Assembly: GCF_003111625.1 (NCBI RefSeq)
Contig: NZ_MZGS01000016.1
Span: 62,001-126,000 of the forward strand
Length of the DNA stretch: 64,000 bases
Direction: 5' to 3'
DNA from: Methanobrevibacter thaueri
GTDB lineage: Archaea; Methanobacteriota; Methanobacteria; Methanobacteriales; Methanobacteriaceae
A model generated the notes under the pieces. That model was not told where the DNA came from. It did no database searches and was given only the letters and a program-made list of their open reading frames with translations. The translations under genes and the position numbers were made by a program. Positions 7,218 to 15,790 of this stretch are shown in pieces (position 1 is the stretch's first letter; each line of letters begins with the position of its first letter).

Positions 7218-7622
7218 TTAGATTTTAGCCCCACAATTGCCACAATAATTGTGGCTTTCAGTTTTAACAAAGTATGCGCCGCATTCACAGGTGTAAGCAC
7301 CTGTGATCCTGTAACCGAGAGTGTAGCTGCAATCGTAATAGCCATAATCAGTTCCGACGTAATCTTCGACATATAATATTTCGACGTTGACATTTTCAAG
7401 GACGTCTTCAATGTCTAAAATGTCGTCGATGAAGGTTTCAGCAATTTCGTCGAATGTTATTTCAGGATGAAGGTTCATTGCGGTGTCAATTTGTGGAAGA
7501 ACTTCTTCCTTATACTCTTGGCTGTCGGTTAAGCCAAGCTCAATTAGAGCTTCGAAGAGCTCAGTTGCGTTCATCATACTAATTTCTTCATTTGGATTTA
7601 CTTTTTTATGTTCAAAATACAT
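7218..7622 (-). CDS. Acidic protein with C-terminal zinc ribbon
   Basis: First gene of the leftward operon. The 134-aa protein has an acidic helical N-terminus (residues ~14-85) and a C-terminal zinc ribbon with Cys112, Cys114, Cys127 and Cys130 (CECGAYF ... YCGNCGAKI). AGGTGATATAA precedes the ATG. Zinc-ribbon endings like this occur in small nucleic-acid or protein-binding adaptors. A role as operon regulator is possible but not shown. Confidence 0.65.
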   Translation of the reverse strand: MYFEHKKVNPNEEISMMNATELFEALIELGLTDSQEYKEEVLPQIDTAMNLHPEITFDEIAETFIDDILDIEDVLENVNVEILYVEDYVGTDYGYYDCSYTLGYRITGAYTCECGAYFVKTESHNYCGNCGAKI

Positions 7623-7856
7623 TTATATCACCTATTTCGATTTAACGCTTGATATATAACGTAACAAACCTCACAAAAACTGAGAGATAAGCACGCAGCA
7701 TATATACCAATCATCGCCTACAAACCAAGTGTTTCTAACGAAAGAGACCTCTAAAGAGTGTCCTACGAAAAAATAGAGAATATTATTCAAGTTTTACTGT
7801 CCTACGATGCTGGAAAAATTTAGTTCTTTATATAGTACAGAAAACTACGTAGTATT
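7623..7856. promoter_or_regulatory. Divergent promoter region with direct repeats
   Basis: This 234-bp gap separates the leftward operon from the rightward replication module. TGTCCTACGA occurs twice, at 7759-7768 and 7798-7807, 39 bp apart. A TATA-like stretch (TTTATATA, 7827-7834) lies about 26 bases before the ATG at 7857, so the ribbon-helix-helix gene is probably leaderless. CTACGTAG (7844-7851) is a perfect 8-bp palindrome. The repeats are good candidate sites for the adjacent ribbon-helix-helix protein. Confidence 0.55.
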
Positions 7857-8078
7857 ATGAAATTAAAAGAAAATAATGAAGATAAATCTTCAGTAAAAAC
7901 AAGTAATACGCTTGATTACACAATCAAGCCAATGAGCGTAAAATTAACGCCAAAAGTAGAAGAAATGCTGAACTATATCGCCGACCAGACTCAGATGAGC
8001 AGATCCAACATAGTCCGATATAGCATCACAGAATTATACAGAAAACTAATAGCAGAAAAAGATAATGAAACTAAGTGA
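7857..8078 (+). CDS. Ribbon-helix-helix (CopG-like) DNA-binding protein
   Basis: A 73-aa protein with a charged tail followed by the RHH core: a strand (PMSVKLTPKVEEML), helix A (LNYIADQTQ) and helix B beginning MSRSNIVRYSITELYRKL. Such proteins repress their own operons or control plasmid copy number. It lies directly after a divergent promoter holding two TGTCCTACGA repeats and is followed 14 bases later by a small gene. A second RHH gene with the same layout lies at 10104. Confidence 0.75.
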   Translation: MKLKENNEDKSSVKTSNTLDYTIKPMSVKLTPKVEEMLNYIADQTQMSRSNIVRYSITELYRKLIAEKDNETK

Positions 8079-8092
8079 AGGAGGAAATAAAA

Positions 8093-8467
8093 ATGGAATT
8101 AAGCAATTCATTAAACCAAAGAATTGATAACATGAGATCAGGTCAAAAGAAAGAATTATGGGAACAATTACGAGAAAGTGAAAGAGTATACACATATATT
8201 CCTCCAGTATATAAAATAAACGAACAATCAAGAGATTTTAAATCCTATATGAGTTTTAAATCCATAGAAGGTTTAGAGGGAATGTTACGATATTACAGAC
8301 ATGTACAAGGAATATATAATTATTATGATTTTATATTAACACCAATTTTCTTTGAGGACAATATTCATGTGAATGAAATAGATATCCTACACGTAAGCGA
8401 TAAGTCCCGCAAACAAATTGATACTATGTGCAATAGGTTGTCAAAGAAGATAGAAAAGTCTCGGTAA
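8093..8467 (+). CDS. Unrecognised 124-aa protein downstream of RHH gene
   Basis: I use the ATG at 8093, preceded by AAGGAGGAAATAAAA; an alternative GTG start at 8075 overlaps the RHH stop. The protein begins MELSNSLNQRIDNMRSGQKKELWEQL and is helical with a tyrosine-rich middle. No family recognised. Paired with the RHH gene, so it may be a partner in a regulatory or toxin-antitoxin-like pair, but no toxin signature is visible. Confidence 0.6.
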   Translation: MELSNSLNQRIDNMRSGQKKELWEQLRESERVYTYIPPVYKINEQSRDFKSYMSFKSIEGLEGMLRYYRHVQGIYNYYDFILTPIFFEDNIHVNEIDILHVSDKSRKQIDTMCNRLSKKIEKSR

Positions 8468-8530
8468 GAATAATATGTTATGCTTAACAAAGTAAGAGGT
8501 TTATTTCGAGATTTTAAAAAAAAAGATTTA

Positions 8531-9853
8531 CTAATAAAATTGATATGAAACATTTAAATCTGGAGTACCAGTTTCAAGCATAGTTACAAAACATATATCT
8601 AAAACAGCATCAGGAGTTATGAAACCTTGTGATCCATCAGATAATAAATAATCAATGTAATTTTTGATATTGGACTCCAATTTTAAAGAATCAAGAGAAT
8701 AATATTCAATAATACCCCTATTAGAAAGAATAGAGATAATGTCCTCAACTTGTCTGCTTTCGGTTAACGGCATTATTTCTATGTTTTTATCCATACATGA
8801 GAGAATATCTTCCTTCAAATAACCTTTCATCATCAGGCAATCAAGATATCTTTCAGAATCCTTGAAATATCCCATAGAATTATCTTCATAAGCAAAATCT
8901 AACAGTTGACGCATATCAAATTCAGTAGTATTTGCACTATTCAATCTAGAACTGACATGAGAACTGACAATATTAGTTACATCAACATCTGTGTAATCTC
9001 TCTTAACATTATCTTTCATGCGCAGTTTTACACGTGCATCAAAGTCTTTCTCAAAAGATTTATCAATATCTTTTTCATCTGATGTACCATAATCAGTTTT
9101 ACGCGCCCAACCTGGCACAATTGAATCGTAATTCTTGGCTATTACATGAGGAAGCACCCGACTATAATCCCATAATAAAGCATTCGGATTTGAGCGAAAT
9201 TCTTTAAAATATGGTTCATCTTTAGGGATGCCTTTCCTGAATAGCTTTAATGTTTGAACCTTACGTTTGCTAAACTTTTGATGCTTATAAGTGTATGTTT
9301 TACCCCCATAATCAGGTAAGAAATCTATACACTGCTTTTCAAAGAAATTTTGTAGGTCTTTCGCACCGAAAGCATGTGACGCTGGCAATCTATGTGTAAT
9401 ATGGTTATATGATTCCATTTCTGTCAATTTTTTACTAATGTTAAAATTTTCAGATAAACTTGTTGTAGAGATTTTAAATAATTTGTCTGATGGCTCAATA
9501 TATTCATCATCACATAATCTCTCTTTTAAATGTAGAAATGTATAAAATAAAGATTCTGGGCTGGAAAAATTAACCTGATATGTATCTTCGGTTACATCTT
9601 CCCATCTTGGAATTATATTATCAGGATTTCGACGTAACAACATGTCTAACATACCTCCACATTCATCTAAATTATCAATTGATGTAATGTTGCATGAAAG
9701 TAATAAATCATTGATGGTTAAATTTTCCACACGAGTTCTTGACATTCCCGATGATAAAATTAATGTCATACATGCTTTAGCTGCCATATTAGAGCACATT
9801 GTCAGCAATGAATAAATTTCTCTCAACTCTACGACTTGAATTTCTTCAATCAT
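8531..9853 (-). CDS. Degenerate tyrosine-recombinase-like protein
   Basis: The 440-aa protein opens with a segment like the first catalytic box of tyrosine recombinases (CMTLILSSGMSRTRVENLTINDLL, with Gly-x-x-Arg). A later helix (KDLQNFFEKQC, about 165-175) sits where the H-x-x-R helix would be, but the His and Arg are not conserved, and I find no clear catalytic Tyr near the end. The usual N-terminal core-binding domain is absent. It may be an inactive or repurposed recombinase on the element. A TATA-like TTAAATATAA lies about 36 bases upstream and there is no good ribosome binding site. Family assignment is tentative. Confidence 0.45.
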   Translation of the reverse strand: MIEEIQVVELREIYSLLTMCSNMAAKACMTLILSSGMSRTRVENLTINDLLLSCNITSIDNLDECGGMLDMLLRRNPDNIIPRWEDVTEDTYQVNFSSPESLFYTFLHLKERLCDDEYIEPSDKLFKISTTSLSENFNISKKLTEMESYNHITHRLPASHAFGAKDLQNFFEKQCIDFLPDYGGKTYTYKHQKFSKRKVQTLKLFRKGIPKDEPYFKEFRSNPNALLWDYSRVLPHVIAKNYDSIVPGWARKTDYGTSDEKDIDKSFEKDFDARVKLRMKDNVKRDYTDVDVTNIVSSHVSSRLNSANTTEFDMRQLLDFAYEDNSMGYFKDSERYLDCLMMKGYLKEDILSCMDKNIEIMPLTESRQVEDIISILSNRGIIEYYSLDSLKLESNIKNYIDYLLSDGSQGFITPDAVLDICFVTMLETGTPDLNVSYQFY

Positions 9854-10022
9854 ATTAAAAATTATGGCTCCCGATTATATTTAACATTTATGTCGGAAAT
9901 CTCGGCAAAAATTTAAGAAAGTTCTATGACAAACAACAAAAATCTTAAAAATTTTAACGGTTAAAACGACAATTATTTACGAAAAAAAGAATTTATAATA
10001 AGTTATACAGCAAATAAAAAGA

Positions 10023-10082
10023 TTTAAATACTCCAAGTATTATATAACTACTCATGAAGCTTACAAATAAGAAATAAGCTTC
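10023..10082 (+). promoter_or_regulatory. Promoter and inverted repeat before second RHH gene
   Basis: TTTAAATA (10023-10030) and TATATAAC (10041-10048) are TATA candidates. Just downstream GAAGCTTA (10056-10063) and TAAGCTTC (10075-10082) form a perfect 8-bp inverted repeat, 11 bases apart, covering the likely transcription start and early leader. This is a good operator candidate for the RHH protein at 10104. The rest of the 9854-10103 gap is A/T-rich with nothing else evident. Confidence 0.5.
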
Positions 10083-10103
10083 AAAATAATTGGAGAAATT
10101 TTT

Positions 10104-10298
10104 ATGACCAACCCTAGCAATTATTCGAAAACGCCAATAACGGTGAAAAAGACGAAAGAGATGGATTATATGCTCAGGTATTTGGAAGACAAGCTTCTTC
10201 TAAATCCAACAGCAGTAATGCGATACTGCCTGGCCAGAGTATATGAGGAAGAACGCAAAAAAGACAAAGGAGGAAAAGAATATGGTAGAAAATCATAA
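10104..10298 (+). CDS. Second ribbon-helix-helix-like protein
   Basis: The 64-aa protein has an RHH pattern: KTPITVKKTKEMDYMLRYL, then a helix LNPTAVMRYCLARVYEE. It resembles the RHH protein at 7857 in layout but is diverged. Its 3' end overlaps the next gene by 17 bases. Likely a transcriptional or copy-number regulator of the replication module that follows. Confidence 0.65.
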   Translation: MTNPSNYSKTPITVKKTKEMDYMLRYLEDKLLLNPTAVMRYCLARVYEEERKKDKGGKEYGRKS

Positions 10299-10707
10299 AA
10301 CAAAAAAAAGCCGAAATATCTTGAAAGAACTTGAAAATTCAATGGTTGGATTTATCGAAAACAACAGACACGTTAGAGTAATGGGAGGAAACATGGTATC
10401 TATATTTAATATACTATTAAAAAACATTATCCTCCCCAAATCAAAGAAAGGAACAAAACTAACAGAGTCTGAAATTAAAGAGATATATTTTAGATATATC
10501 TACTGTAAAACTGCATTGTTTACAATGTTGCAGATGAACGCCGAACTGCTGGAAGATGAAATGGAAAAGCTTGAAGAGGATATTAATAATCTAATTGATT
10601 TAAACGATATTAACATCACAAAAAAAGATGGTAAGAAATTTTGTGACACTCCTGCAGCGATCTCTTTAGATTTTGAAGCAGATTATAGTTATTTAGAGGG
10701 CAGGTGA
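10282..10707 (+). CDS. Unrecognised 141-aa helical protein
   Basis: The ATG at 10282 is preceded by AAAGGAGG. The protein is basic at the start (MVENHKTKKSRNILKEL) and helical, with an acidic stretch (LLEDEMEKLEEDINNLIDL) that may form a coiled coil. No family recognised. It follows the second RHH gene just as the gene at 8093 follows the first, so the element carries two RHH-plus-small-protein pairs. Confidence 0.6.
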   Translation: MVENHKTKKSRNILKELENSMVGFIENNRHVRVMGGNMVSIFNILLKNIILPKSKKGTKLTESEIKEIYFRYIYCKTALFTMLQMNAELLEDEMEKLEEDINNLIDLNDINITKKDGKKFCDTPAAISLDFEADYSYLEGR

Positions 10708-10712
10708 TATGA

Positions 10713-10877
10713 ATGTTTAAGAAAAATAAAGAATGTCGTTTAAGAGACTTACTCAAGAACTCCCAATCTTACTATACACGACAATTTGTAAGAACTGGAG
10801 CGACAGACGAACGTATAAGAGTAGCAACATGGTTACAAGACTACAATATATGGAGGAATAATAATGGAAAGAATTGA
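10713..10877 (+). CDS. Small basic 54-aa protein
   Basis: A short gene with AGGTGAT before its ATG; it begins 5 bases after the preceding stop and overlaps the next gene by 14 bases. The product starts MFKKNKECRLRDLLKNSQSY and is basic and tryptophan-containing (ATWLQDYNIWRNN). The basic, aromatic composition is compatible with nucleic-acid binding. No family recognised. Confidence 0.55.
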   Translation: MFKKNKECRLRDLLKNSQSYYTRQFVRTGATDERIRVATWLQDYNIWRNNNGKN

Positions 10878-11460
10878 GGGTAAATTATTAGATTTAGAAA
10901 GTAGGAGCAAATCTTTGGATTATACAAAATCAAAATATATGCTCATTGGAGATAATTTATTAGATAGTATCAGCAGACATGATGAAAATATGGATCCAGA
11001 ACTTCAGGAATCCATGATGTTTGAAATAAATGAACTCATTAATCTAAAAGATGACCTAATATTGGATTTAATTGAATTTGCCAATCATGTTGCAAAATTA
11101 AATGTAGAATTAGAAAAAAATACTTCAGATGATCATTTGGATAATAAAAATTATTATGTTCTGCCATTACAGAACAGAACTCAACTTATAAATAAGTTAA
11201 ATAGTGAGTACATTCTTTCAGCGAAAAGATACCTCTATTATAAGTGTTATTTAGATAATCCAAAGGAAATTCCTCTTCATGATGAAGCTATTAAAACAAT
11301 TAAAAGCAATTATGAGCAATCTAAAAAATCATTAGTGAAAGAATTAAAATGTTACATCAGATACATTGAGTCCATTGATGCCGATTTAGCAGAATTTAAC
11401 AAAGACAATGAGACTTCAAAACATATTAAGCCGAATAAAGGAGGTAGATACGATGGCTAG
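10864..11460 (+). CDS. Coiled-coil 198-aa protein
   Basis: GGAGGAATAATA precedes the ATG. The protein is almost wholly helical, with heptad-like stretches at about 1-25, 50-95 and 135-185. No catalytic motif or membrane segment. It may be structural or a replication accessory factor. It overlaps both neighbours, which supports co-translation in the replication operon. Confidence 0.6.
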   Translation: MERIEGKLLDLESRSKSLDYTKSKYMLIGDNLLDSISRHDENMDPELQESMMFEINELINLKDDLILDLIEFANHVAKLNVELEKNTSDDHLDNKNYYVLPLQNRTQLINKLNSEYILSAKRYLYYKCYLDNPKEIPLHDEAIKTIKSNYEQSKKSLVKELKCYIRYIESIDADLAEFNKDNETSKHIKPNKGGRYDG

Positions 11461-11785
11461 AGTAATGCTTAAACCTAAAAGTAAATATCAAAAATACTTC
11501 AATCCTAAACGAATAGGAGAAAATGTTCAAGGAAACATCATCAATCAGGTTGAAGATGAGTATGGTAACACCTGCTTAGTTTTAGATGTAGGAACTGATG
11601 AAAATGGAGATATAAAAACTACAACTCTCCCAGCACATCAATCACTAATGGACTACTATGACCAATTAGAAATGGGCGACTATATCTATGTCGAATTAGT
11701 AGACTTAGTTGAAAGAAAAGACAGGGAATATCCCATAAAGATATATGCTGTCGGAATAGAAGAAGATAAAAAGAAAGAGGTGTAA
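11453..11785 (+). CDS. OB-fold-like small protein, paralogue A
   Basis: The ATG at 11453 follows AAAGGAGGTAGATACG. The 110-aa product shares a clear pattern with the next gene: NPKRIGENVQGNI, DEYGN, then LPAHQSLMDYYDQLEMGDYIYVELVD. The alternating strands with Gly and a final GDYI-V strand are typical of OB-like beta barrels, so a single-stranded DNA-binding or replication accessory role is plausible next to a primase-helicase. This is inference; no named family is recognised. Confidence 0.6.
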   Translation: MARVMLKPKSKYQKYFNPKRIGENVQGNIINQVEDEYGNTCLVLDVGTDENGDIKTTTLPAHQSLMDYYDQLEMGDYIYVELVDLVERKDREYPIKIYAVGIEEDKKKEV

Positions 11786-11788
11786 AAT

Positions 11789-12121
11789 ATGCAAGAAATC
11801 AATTTAGTAATGTTCCAATTTTCTGAGGATACTCCATTTCAGTTCTATTGGAACCCTATGATTATTGGAGAAACTATAACTGGCCACATATATATGATTA
11901 GCACTGATGAATATGGTGCAGAGATAATTATACTAAAAATTAAAGATCCTTACTATGATATAAAATATCTCGTTAGGATTCCGCCACATCCAAGCATTAT
12001 GGAATGTTATTCTAACATTAACATTGGCGATTATCTGAAAATCCAGTATGTTAATAAGGTGCCTGGTGTTGATAGCTTTGATGAAAAAATTTTTAATATC
12101 AAGGTGAATTGTAATAAATAG
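11789..12121 (+). CDS. OB-fold-like small protein, paralogue B
   Basis: The 110-aa protein aligns with the previous gene over most of its length: NPMIIGETITGHI, TDEYGAE, IPPHPSIMECYSNINIGDYLKIQYV. It is a tandem duplicate that has diverged strongly. It starts 3 bases after the paralogue stops and is the last gene before the primase-polymerase leader. The pair could form a heterodimer or two specialised ssDNA-binding subunits. Confidence 0.6.
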   Translation: MQEINLVMFQFSEDTPFQFYWNPMIIGETITGHIYMISTDEYGAEIIILKIKDPYYDIKYLVRIPPHPSIMECYSNINIGDYLKIQYVNKVPGVDSFDEKIFNIKVNCNK

Positions 12122-12127
12122 AATATG

Positions 12128-12247
12128 AAAGTAGTTATAAGATAAGTGAGCTCCTTACAACTACTATAAGTTAATACCATATAATTATTAGTAGTTTCAA
12201 GTTAATATATTTATCTTATTTTCTTTATTTTTTTAAGAGAGGTTCAA
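12128..12247 (+). promoter_or_regulatory. Leader/promoter region of primase-helicase gene
   Basis: GTAGTTATAAG (from about 12130) and CTTACAACTAC (from about 12154) make an imperfect inverted repeat. CTATAAGTTAATA and TTTCAAGTTAATA are imperfect direct repeats. AATATATTTA near 12203 is a TATA candidate and GAGAGGTTCAA precedes the ATG at 12248. The gene therefore appears to have its own promoter as well as read-through from upstream. Confidence 0.4.
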
Positions 12248-15200
12248 ATGAGCGATAATAATTTAAAAAGTATTACATTTGATGAACTTTTAAATAACAT
12301 TAATCTTATTGTATTAAAAGATTCAGAATCCGTGAAAAAGAAAAAAGCAAAATCAGACGGTAAGGAACATTTTGGCAAAGAACCTTTAGCAAACTGGGAG
12401 TATTGCCCAGAGGATTACAAAGGATTTGAGGATACAAAATATGGAACTGCTTTTCAATGCTGTTATATTAAAAGTTTAAGCCTGTTTTTTATAGTCATTG
12501 ACATCGATGTCCATAATCCTGACACTGATATTCCATTAAATAATATAGAGTCAGCAATCCCTGATAAATACAAAGACACATATATAGTGAACACCCCAAG
12601 TGGAGGTAGGCACTATTACTATTTATCAGAAAAACCACCAGAACTGAGCACAAACTCTATTAACATTGATTATAAGTCCATATTTAAAAGAGATGTTGAA
12701 AAACAACAGAATGGCACCTATATCAACAATGGAAATGGCGGTTATGTTGTAGCTTCCTTTAGATGGGACAAAGACGGCGATAAAAAAGAGCACTATGTAC
12801 ATAATTCTTCATCAAATGATGAAATTTTAATAGTCCATAACACTGATGATATTATTAGAAGCATTTATGAGTCATTATACCAAAGCGGAGATATAAATGA
12901 CGATATTTATAATGCTTTTAATGGAATAAAAACTGAAAAGGTGCATAATATTGTTTTACATGAGATACAAGTATACTTGGACGATTTGGACAATATACCA
13001 AAGCTTAAAGGAATACAAAAAGATGGTGCTGCATATGAACAGAATGGTTTAAGGTATGATTCTAATGGAGTGATTCTTTTAAAAGAACATAATGGTCTTG
13101 AGCTCATCACACAAAAAGTTGCAGAAATAATCTCATCAACACATGGCAAACATAATGATGTACTTTTAGCACTTGAAGGCGGGCTAGATCATTATGGTTT
13201 TAACGAAGATCAAAGACGAAAAATTCTTTTTGATGCATTAATCCTTGCAGACGATTATAATTCAGGACATAGAGCTCAAATTGAAAGCAGCATAAATAAA
13301 GATAAAAATAATGTAAGAAAAAAAGGTTTTCAGCATTTGGAAAAGAATTATCCGCAATTAAAAGAGCAATTAAATGTTATTTATAACATCAAACATTTAT
13401 TTTGGAGAATGCATGACTCTGTTGATTATAAACTTATGGAAATACCTTATCTGGAATTAGTTAACACATTATCCAAATATATTCAGGAACGAGAGGAGCA
13501 AAAGGAAAAAGAAATAGAAGAAAAAAAAGATATTCCTCTTATCCTGGATTCATATTTGAAAATGATGGGCGTAAATGTTCATGAAAGATATAAATTACTT
13601 AAAAAAATCAATGGAGTATTTTGCGGAAATATTCTAGTAAAGTTTATCCAAAATGAACTTGAATGTTCCAATAATCCTAAAAAAGAGCATGCTTTATTGA
13701 CAAATAAAGGAATTAACTTAGGAAGTGCCAATAATATCATTAAACAACTAGACGGTGAAAAAAGACGCAAATTAACCAAACGGGCATACTCTTTAGAGAT
13801 TCAATTATCTTTAATTGAATATGGTGGAAATTATCCTAAAATACAGCCATTAATCAATTTAGTTGAAAGGCCAGCAAGATTAGAGCCTTATAAACGCAGA
13901 CAAATCGCAAATAGTTTTTTAAGACAGCACGACTATTTAAAAAAGACAAAAGATAATAGCTACATTTTTGATGATGTAGAAACCAATTCATATATTCAAG
14001 TTGACGCCAACAAGCTTGGAAATTACCTATCTCGCAAATATCCAATCCTACAATTAGGAATAGAAAGCTCCGAACTGGAAACAATCCTTACCACCTCAGC
14101 TGAATTCGACGAACTACACAACGAATATTACATGTTCAATAACGGCATTCTAAACCTGCACGAAAGGTCATTTACTGAAACCACAGATTTCTCCAATTAT
14201 TTCACAACAAAAAAGATGGACTGTAATTATTTAAGCAATAAAATAACAATAGACCCAATCAGAAGCAACCCCGCATGTTTGGTTGATCGAGTATTGCGAG
14301 AAATATTTATTCCAAACTACAGACAAAACGGAAAAGATTTATTTACAGGATATTATACTGATTTTCTACAACGCTTAGGATCCGCTTTCAATACAAGAAT
14401 TAAAGAAAAGAAATTTCCATGCTATTACGGTTCTGGAGACAACGGTAAAGACATTATTATTGAGATATTAAAAATGGCATTCAGCGACAGATGCTTACTT
14501 GTAACAATGGAAATTCTACAAGACGAAAAAGCCGATTTATCCGAGTATGACGTAGTAATTATTGATGAATTGGATAAAAAAACGTTCAAAGATGCCATTG
14601 CATTTATTAAAAGGATTACAGGCGGTGAAGAAGAAGGAACTGCAAAAAGAAAGCATTACTCACATGAAGTATTCCGACCCAAAAATCCATCAGCATTCTT
14701 TTTATTCACAAATACTATTCCAGAAGTGCCACTTAGTGACAAAGCTTTCTACAGACGTGAAGATGCACTTGAATTAAAGAATAGATTCGTGGATAATCCT
14801 AAAAAAGATAAACTTGGAGAATATCAAGCAGACAGCTCACTAAAAGACAAGATTAAAAATGAAAAAGAAGACAGTTTGGAATGGCTAATAAACGCAAGCT
14901 TACAAGCATACTACAACTGTTTTGACGATGATGGATTTTTTAAAGGATTTATGATGGCACAAACCGCCGAAGAAACAATGATGATTGTAAGCAATACAGA
15001 CACACTGACCAAATTCTTAAGAGAAAACTACGTTGTAGACGAAGAAAAGGTAGACACTGTAAGCAATGCAGAGTTAAGAGACAACTATCAAAATTACTGC
15101 AACAGAAACAACATAAGCTGCGATACAACAAAATTAGCACAAAATATGGGTAATACCGTCAAAAAAATCTTTGGTGACGTCAAAAAGAAAGCTACAAATG

Positions 15201-15499
15201 CCACGAGATACTTCTTAAAACCAAAAGATGAAACAGATCTACTAACCACATACTACATAAACAGCACAAAGCAATGGTGGCAAGTACAAGACCAAATGCC
15301 CGAAGCGACATTCGAGACACACAATAATGTATACAATAGGCTTGTGGAACTTGAAAAATCAAGCACATACCCGACAAAAAAACAATTGCTGGAAGAATTC
15401 CCAGTATATGATATCGAAGAAATTTTAGAGAATTTAGAAAAAGCAAATTTGATATTTAAAGGCAAAAAGCTGGAAGTTGATGAAAATGTGGAGACCTGA
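12248..15499 (+). CDS. Primase-polymerase with D5-like SF3 helicase (element replication protein)
   Basis: The 1083-aa protein has an N-terminal archaeo-eukaryotic primase-type core: DIDVH at 85-89 (metal-binding acids) and PSGGRHYYY around 117-125. A long helical middle leads to a P4/D5-type helicase: Walker A GSGDNGKD at 728-735, Walker B VVIIDE at about 769-774, sensor-like FFLFTNTIP, and a likely arginine finger in YRRED. The C-terminus looks like a winged helix (YPTKKQLLEEFPVYDIEEIL). This is the classic primase-helicase of integrated plasmids and archaeal viruses, making primers and unwinding DNA at the element origin. The stop abuts an iteron-like repeat region. Confidence 0.9.
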   Translation: MSDNNLKSITFDELLNNINLIVLKDSESVKKKKAKSDGKEHFGKEPLANWEYCPEDYKGFEDTKYGTAFQCCYIKSLSLFFIVIDIDVHNPDTDIPLNNIESAIPDKYKDTYIVNTPSGGRHYYYLSEKPPELSTNSINIDYKSIFKRDVEKQQNGTYINNGNGGYVVASFRWDKDGDKKEHYVHNSSSNDEILIVHNTDDIIRSIYESLYQSGDINDDIYNAFNGIKTEKVHNIVLHEIQVYLDDLDNIPKLKGIQKDGAAYEQNGLRYDSNGVILLKEHNGLELITQKVAEIISSTHGKHNDVLLALEGGLDHYGFNEDQRRKILFDALILADDYNSGHRAQIESSINKDKNNVRKKGFQHLEKNYPQLKEQLNVIYNIKHLFWRMHDSVDYKLMEIPYLELVNTLSKYIQEREEQKEKEIEEKKDIPLILDSYLKMMGVNVHERYKLLKKINGVFCGNILVKFIQNELECSNNPKKEHALLTNKGINLGSANNIIKQLDGEKRRKLTKRAYSLEIQLSLIEYGGNYPKIQPLINLVERPARLEPYKRRQIANSFLRQHDYLKKTKDNSYIFDDVETNSYIQVDANKLGNYLSRKYPILQLGIESSELETILTTSAEFDELHNEYYMFNNGILNLHERSFTETTDFSNYFTTKKMDCNYLSNKITIDPIRSNPACLVDRVLREIFIPNYRQNGKDLFTGYYTDFLQRLGSAFNTRIKEKKFPCYYGSGDNGKDIIIEILKMAFSDRCLLVTMEILQDEKADLSEYDVVIIDELDKKTFKDAIAFIKRITGGEEEGTAKRKHYSHEVFRPKNPSAFFLFTNTIPEVPLSDKAFYRREDALELKNRFVDNPKKDKLGEYQADSSLKDKIKNEKEDSLEWLINASLQAYYNCFDDDGFFKGFMMAQTAEETMMIVSNTDTLTKFLRENYVVDEEKVDTVSNAELRDNYQNYCNRNNISCDTTKLAQNMGNTVKKIFGDVKKKATNATRYFLKPKDETDLLTTYYINSTKQWWQVQDQMPEATFETHNNVYNRLVELEKSSTYPTKKQLLEEFPVYDIEEILENLEKANLIFKGKKLEVDENVET

Positions 15500-15790
15500 A
15501 TGGACACTATGGATACCCACTTTTCAAGGTGTCCATAATTTCAGCCATATTTTCATGATTTTTCAAAACATTCTAATTCTTCTTATTTTTAACTATAACC
15601 CCCTAAAACTGCTTATTTTGATAACATTATATTGACTAAATTTTATGCAATATGGAGACATGGAGACTATGGACACCTTTTCTAAAAAGTTACCAACGTA
15701 AAATGAAAAATCGATGAGAATAATGATATTGGCCGCAAGTTGCTGAGTATTGTTGGGAAAAAGTGTCCATAGTGTCCATCTGTCCATTTT
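15499..15790. repeat. Iteron-like inverted repeats, candidate replication origin
   Basis: A 30-base arm at 15652-15681 (core ACTATGGACACC) and its inverted partner at 15758-15787 (core GTGTCCATAGTGTCCAT) match at about 26 of 30 positions around a centre near 15720. A third related block lies at 15500-15538 (ATGGACACTATGG ... GGTGTCCAT). Within the arms ATGGA recurs at about 9-bp spacing. The block lies directly after the primase-helicase stop in DNA with no convincing gene, which suits Rep-binding sites or an origin. A regulatory or recombination role is also possible. Confidence 0.5.

Noticed and set aside
7196-7411. Leftward 71-aa frame overlapping the zinc-ribbon gene
   Set aside because: It overlaps the well-supported 134-aa gene and the start block of the 42-aa gene in another frame.
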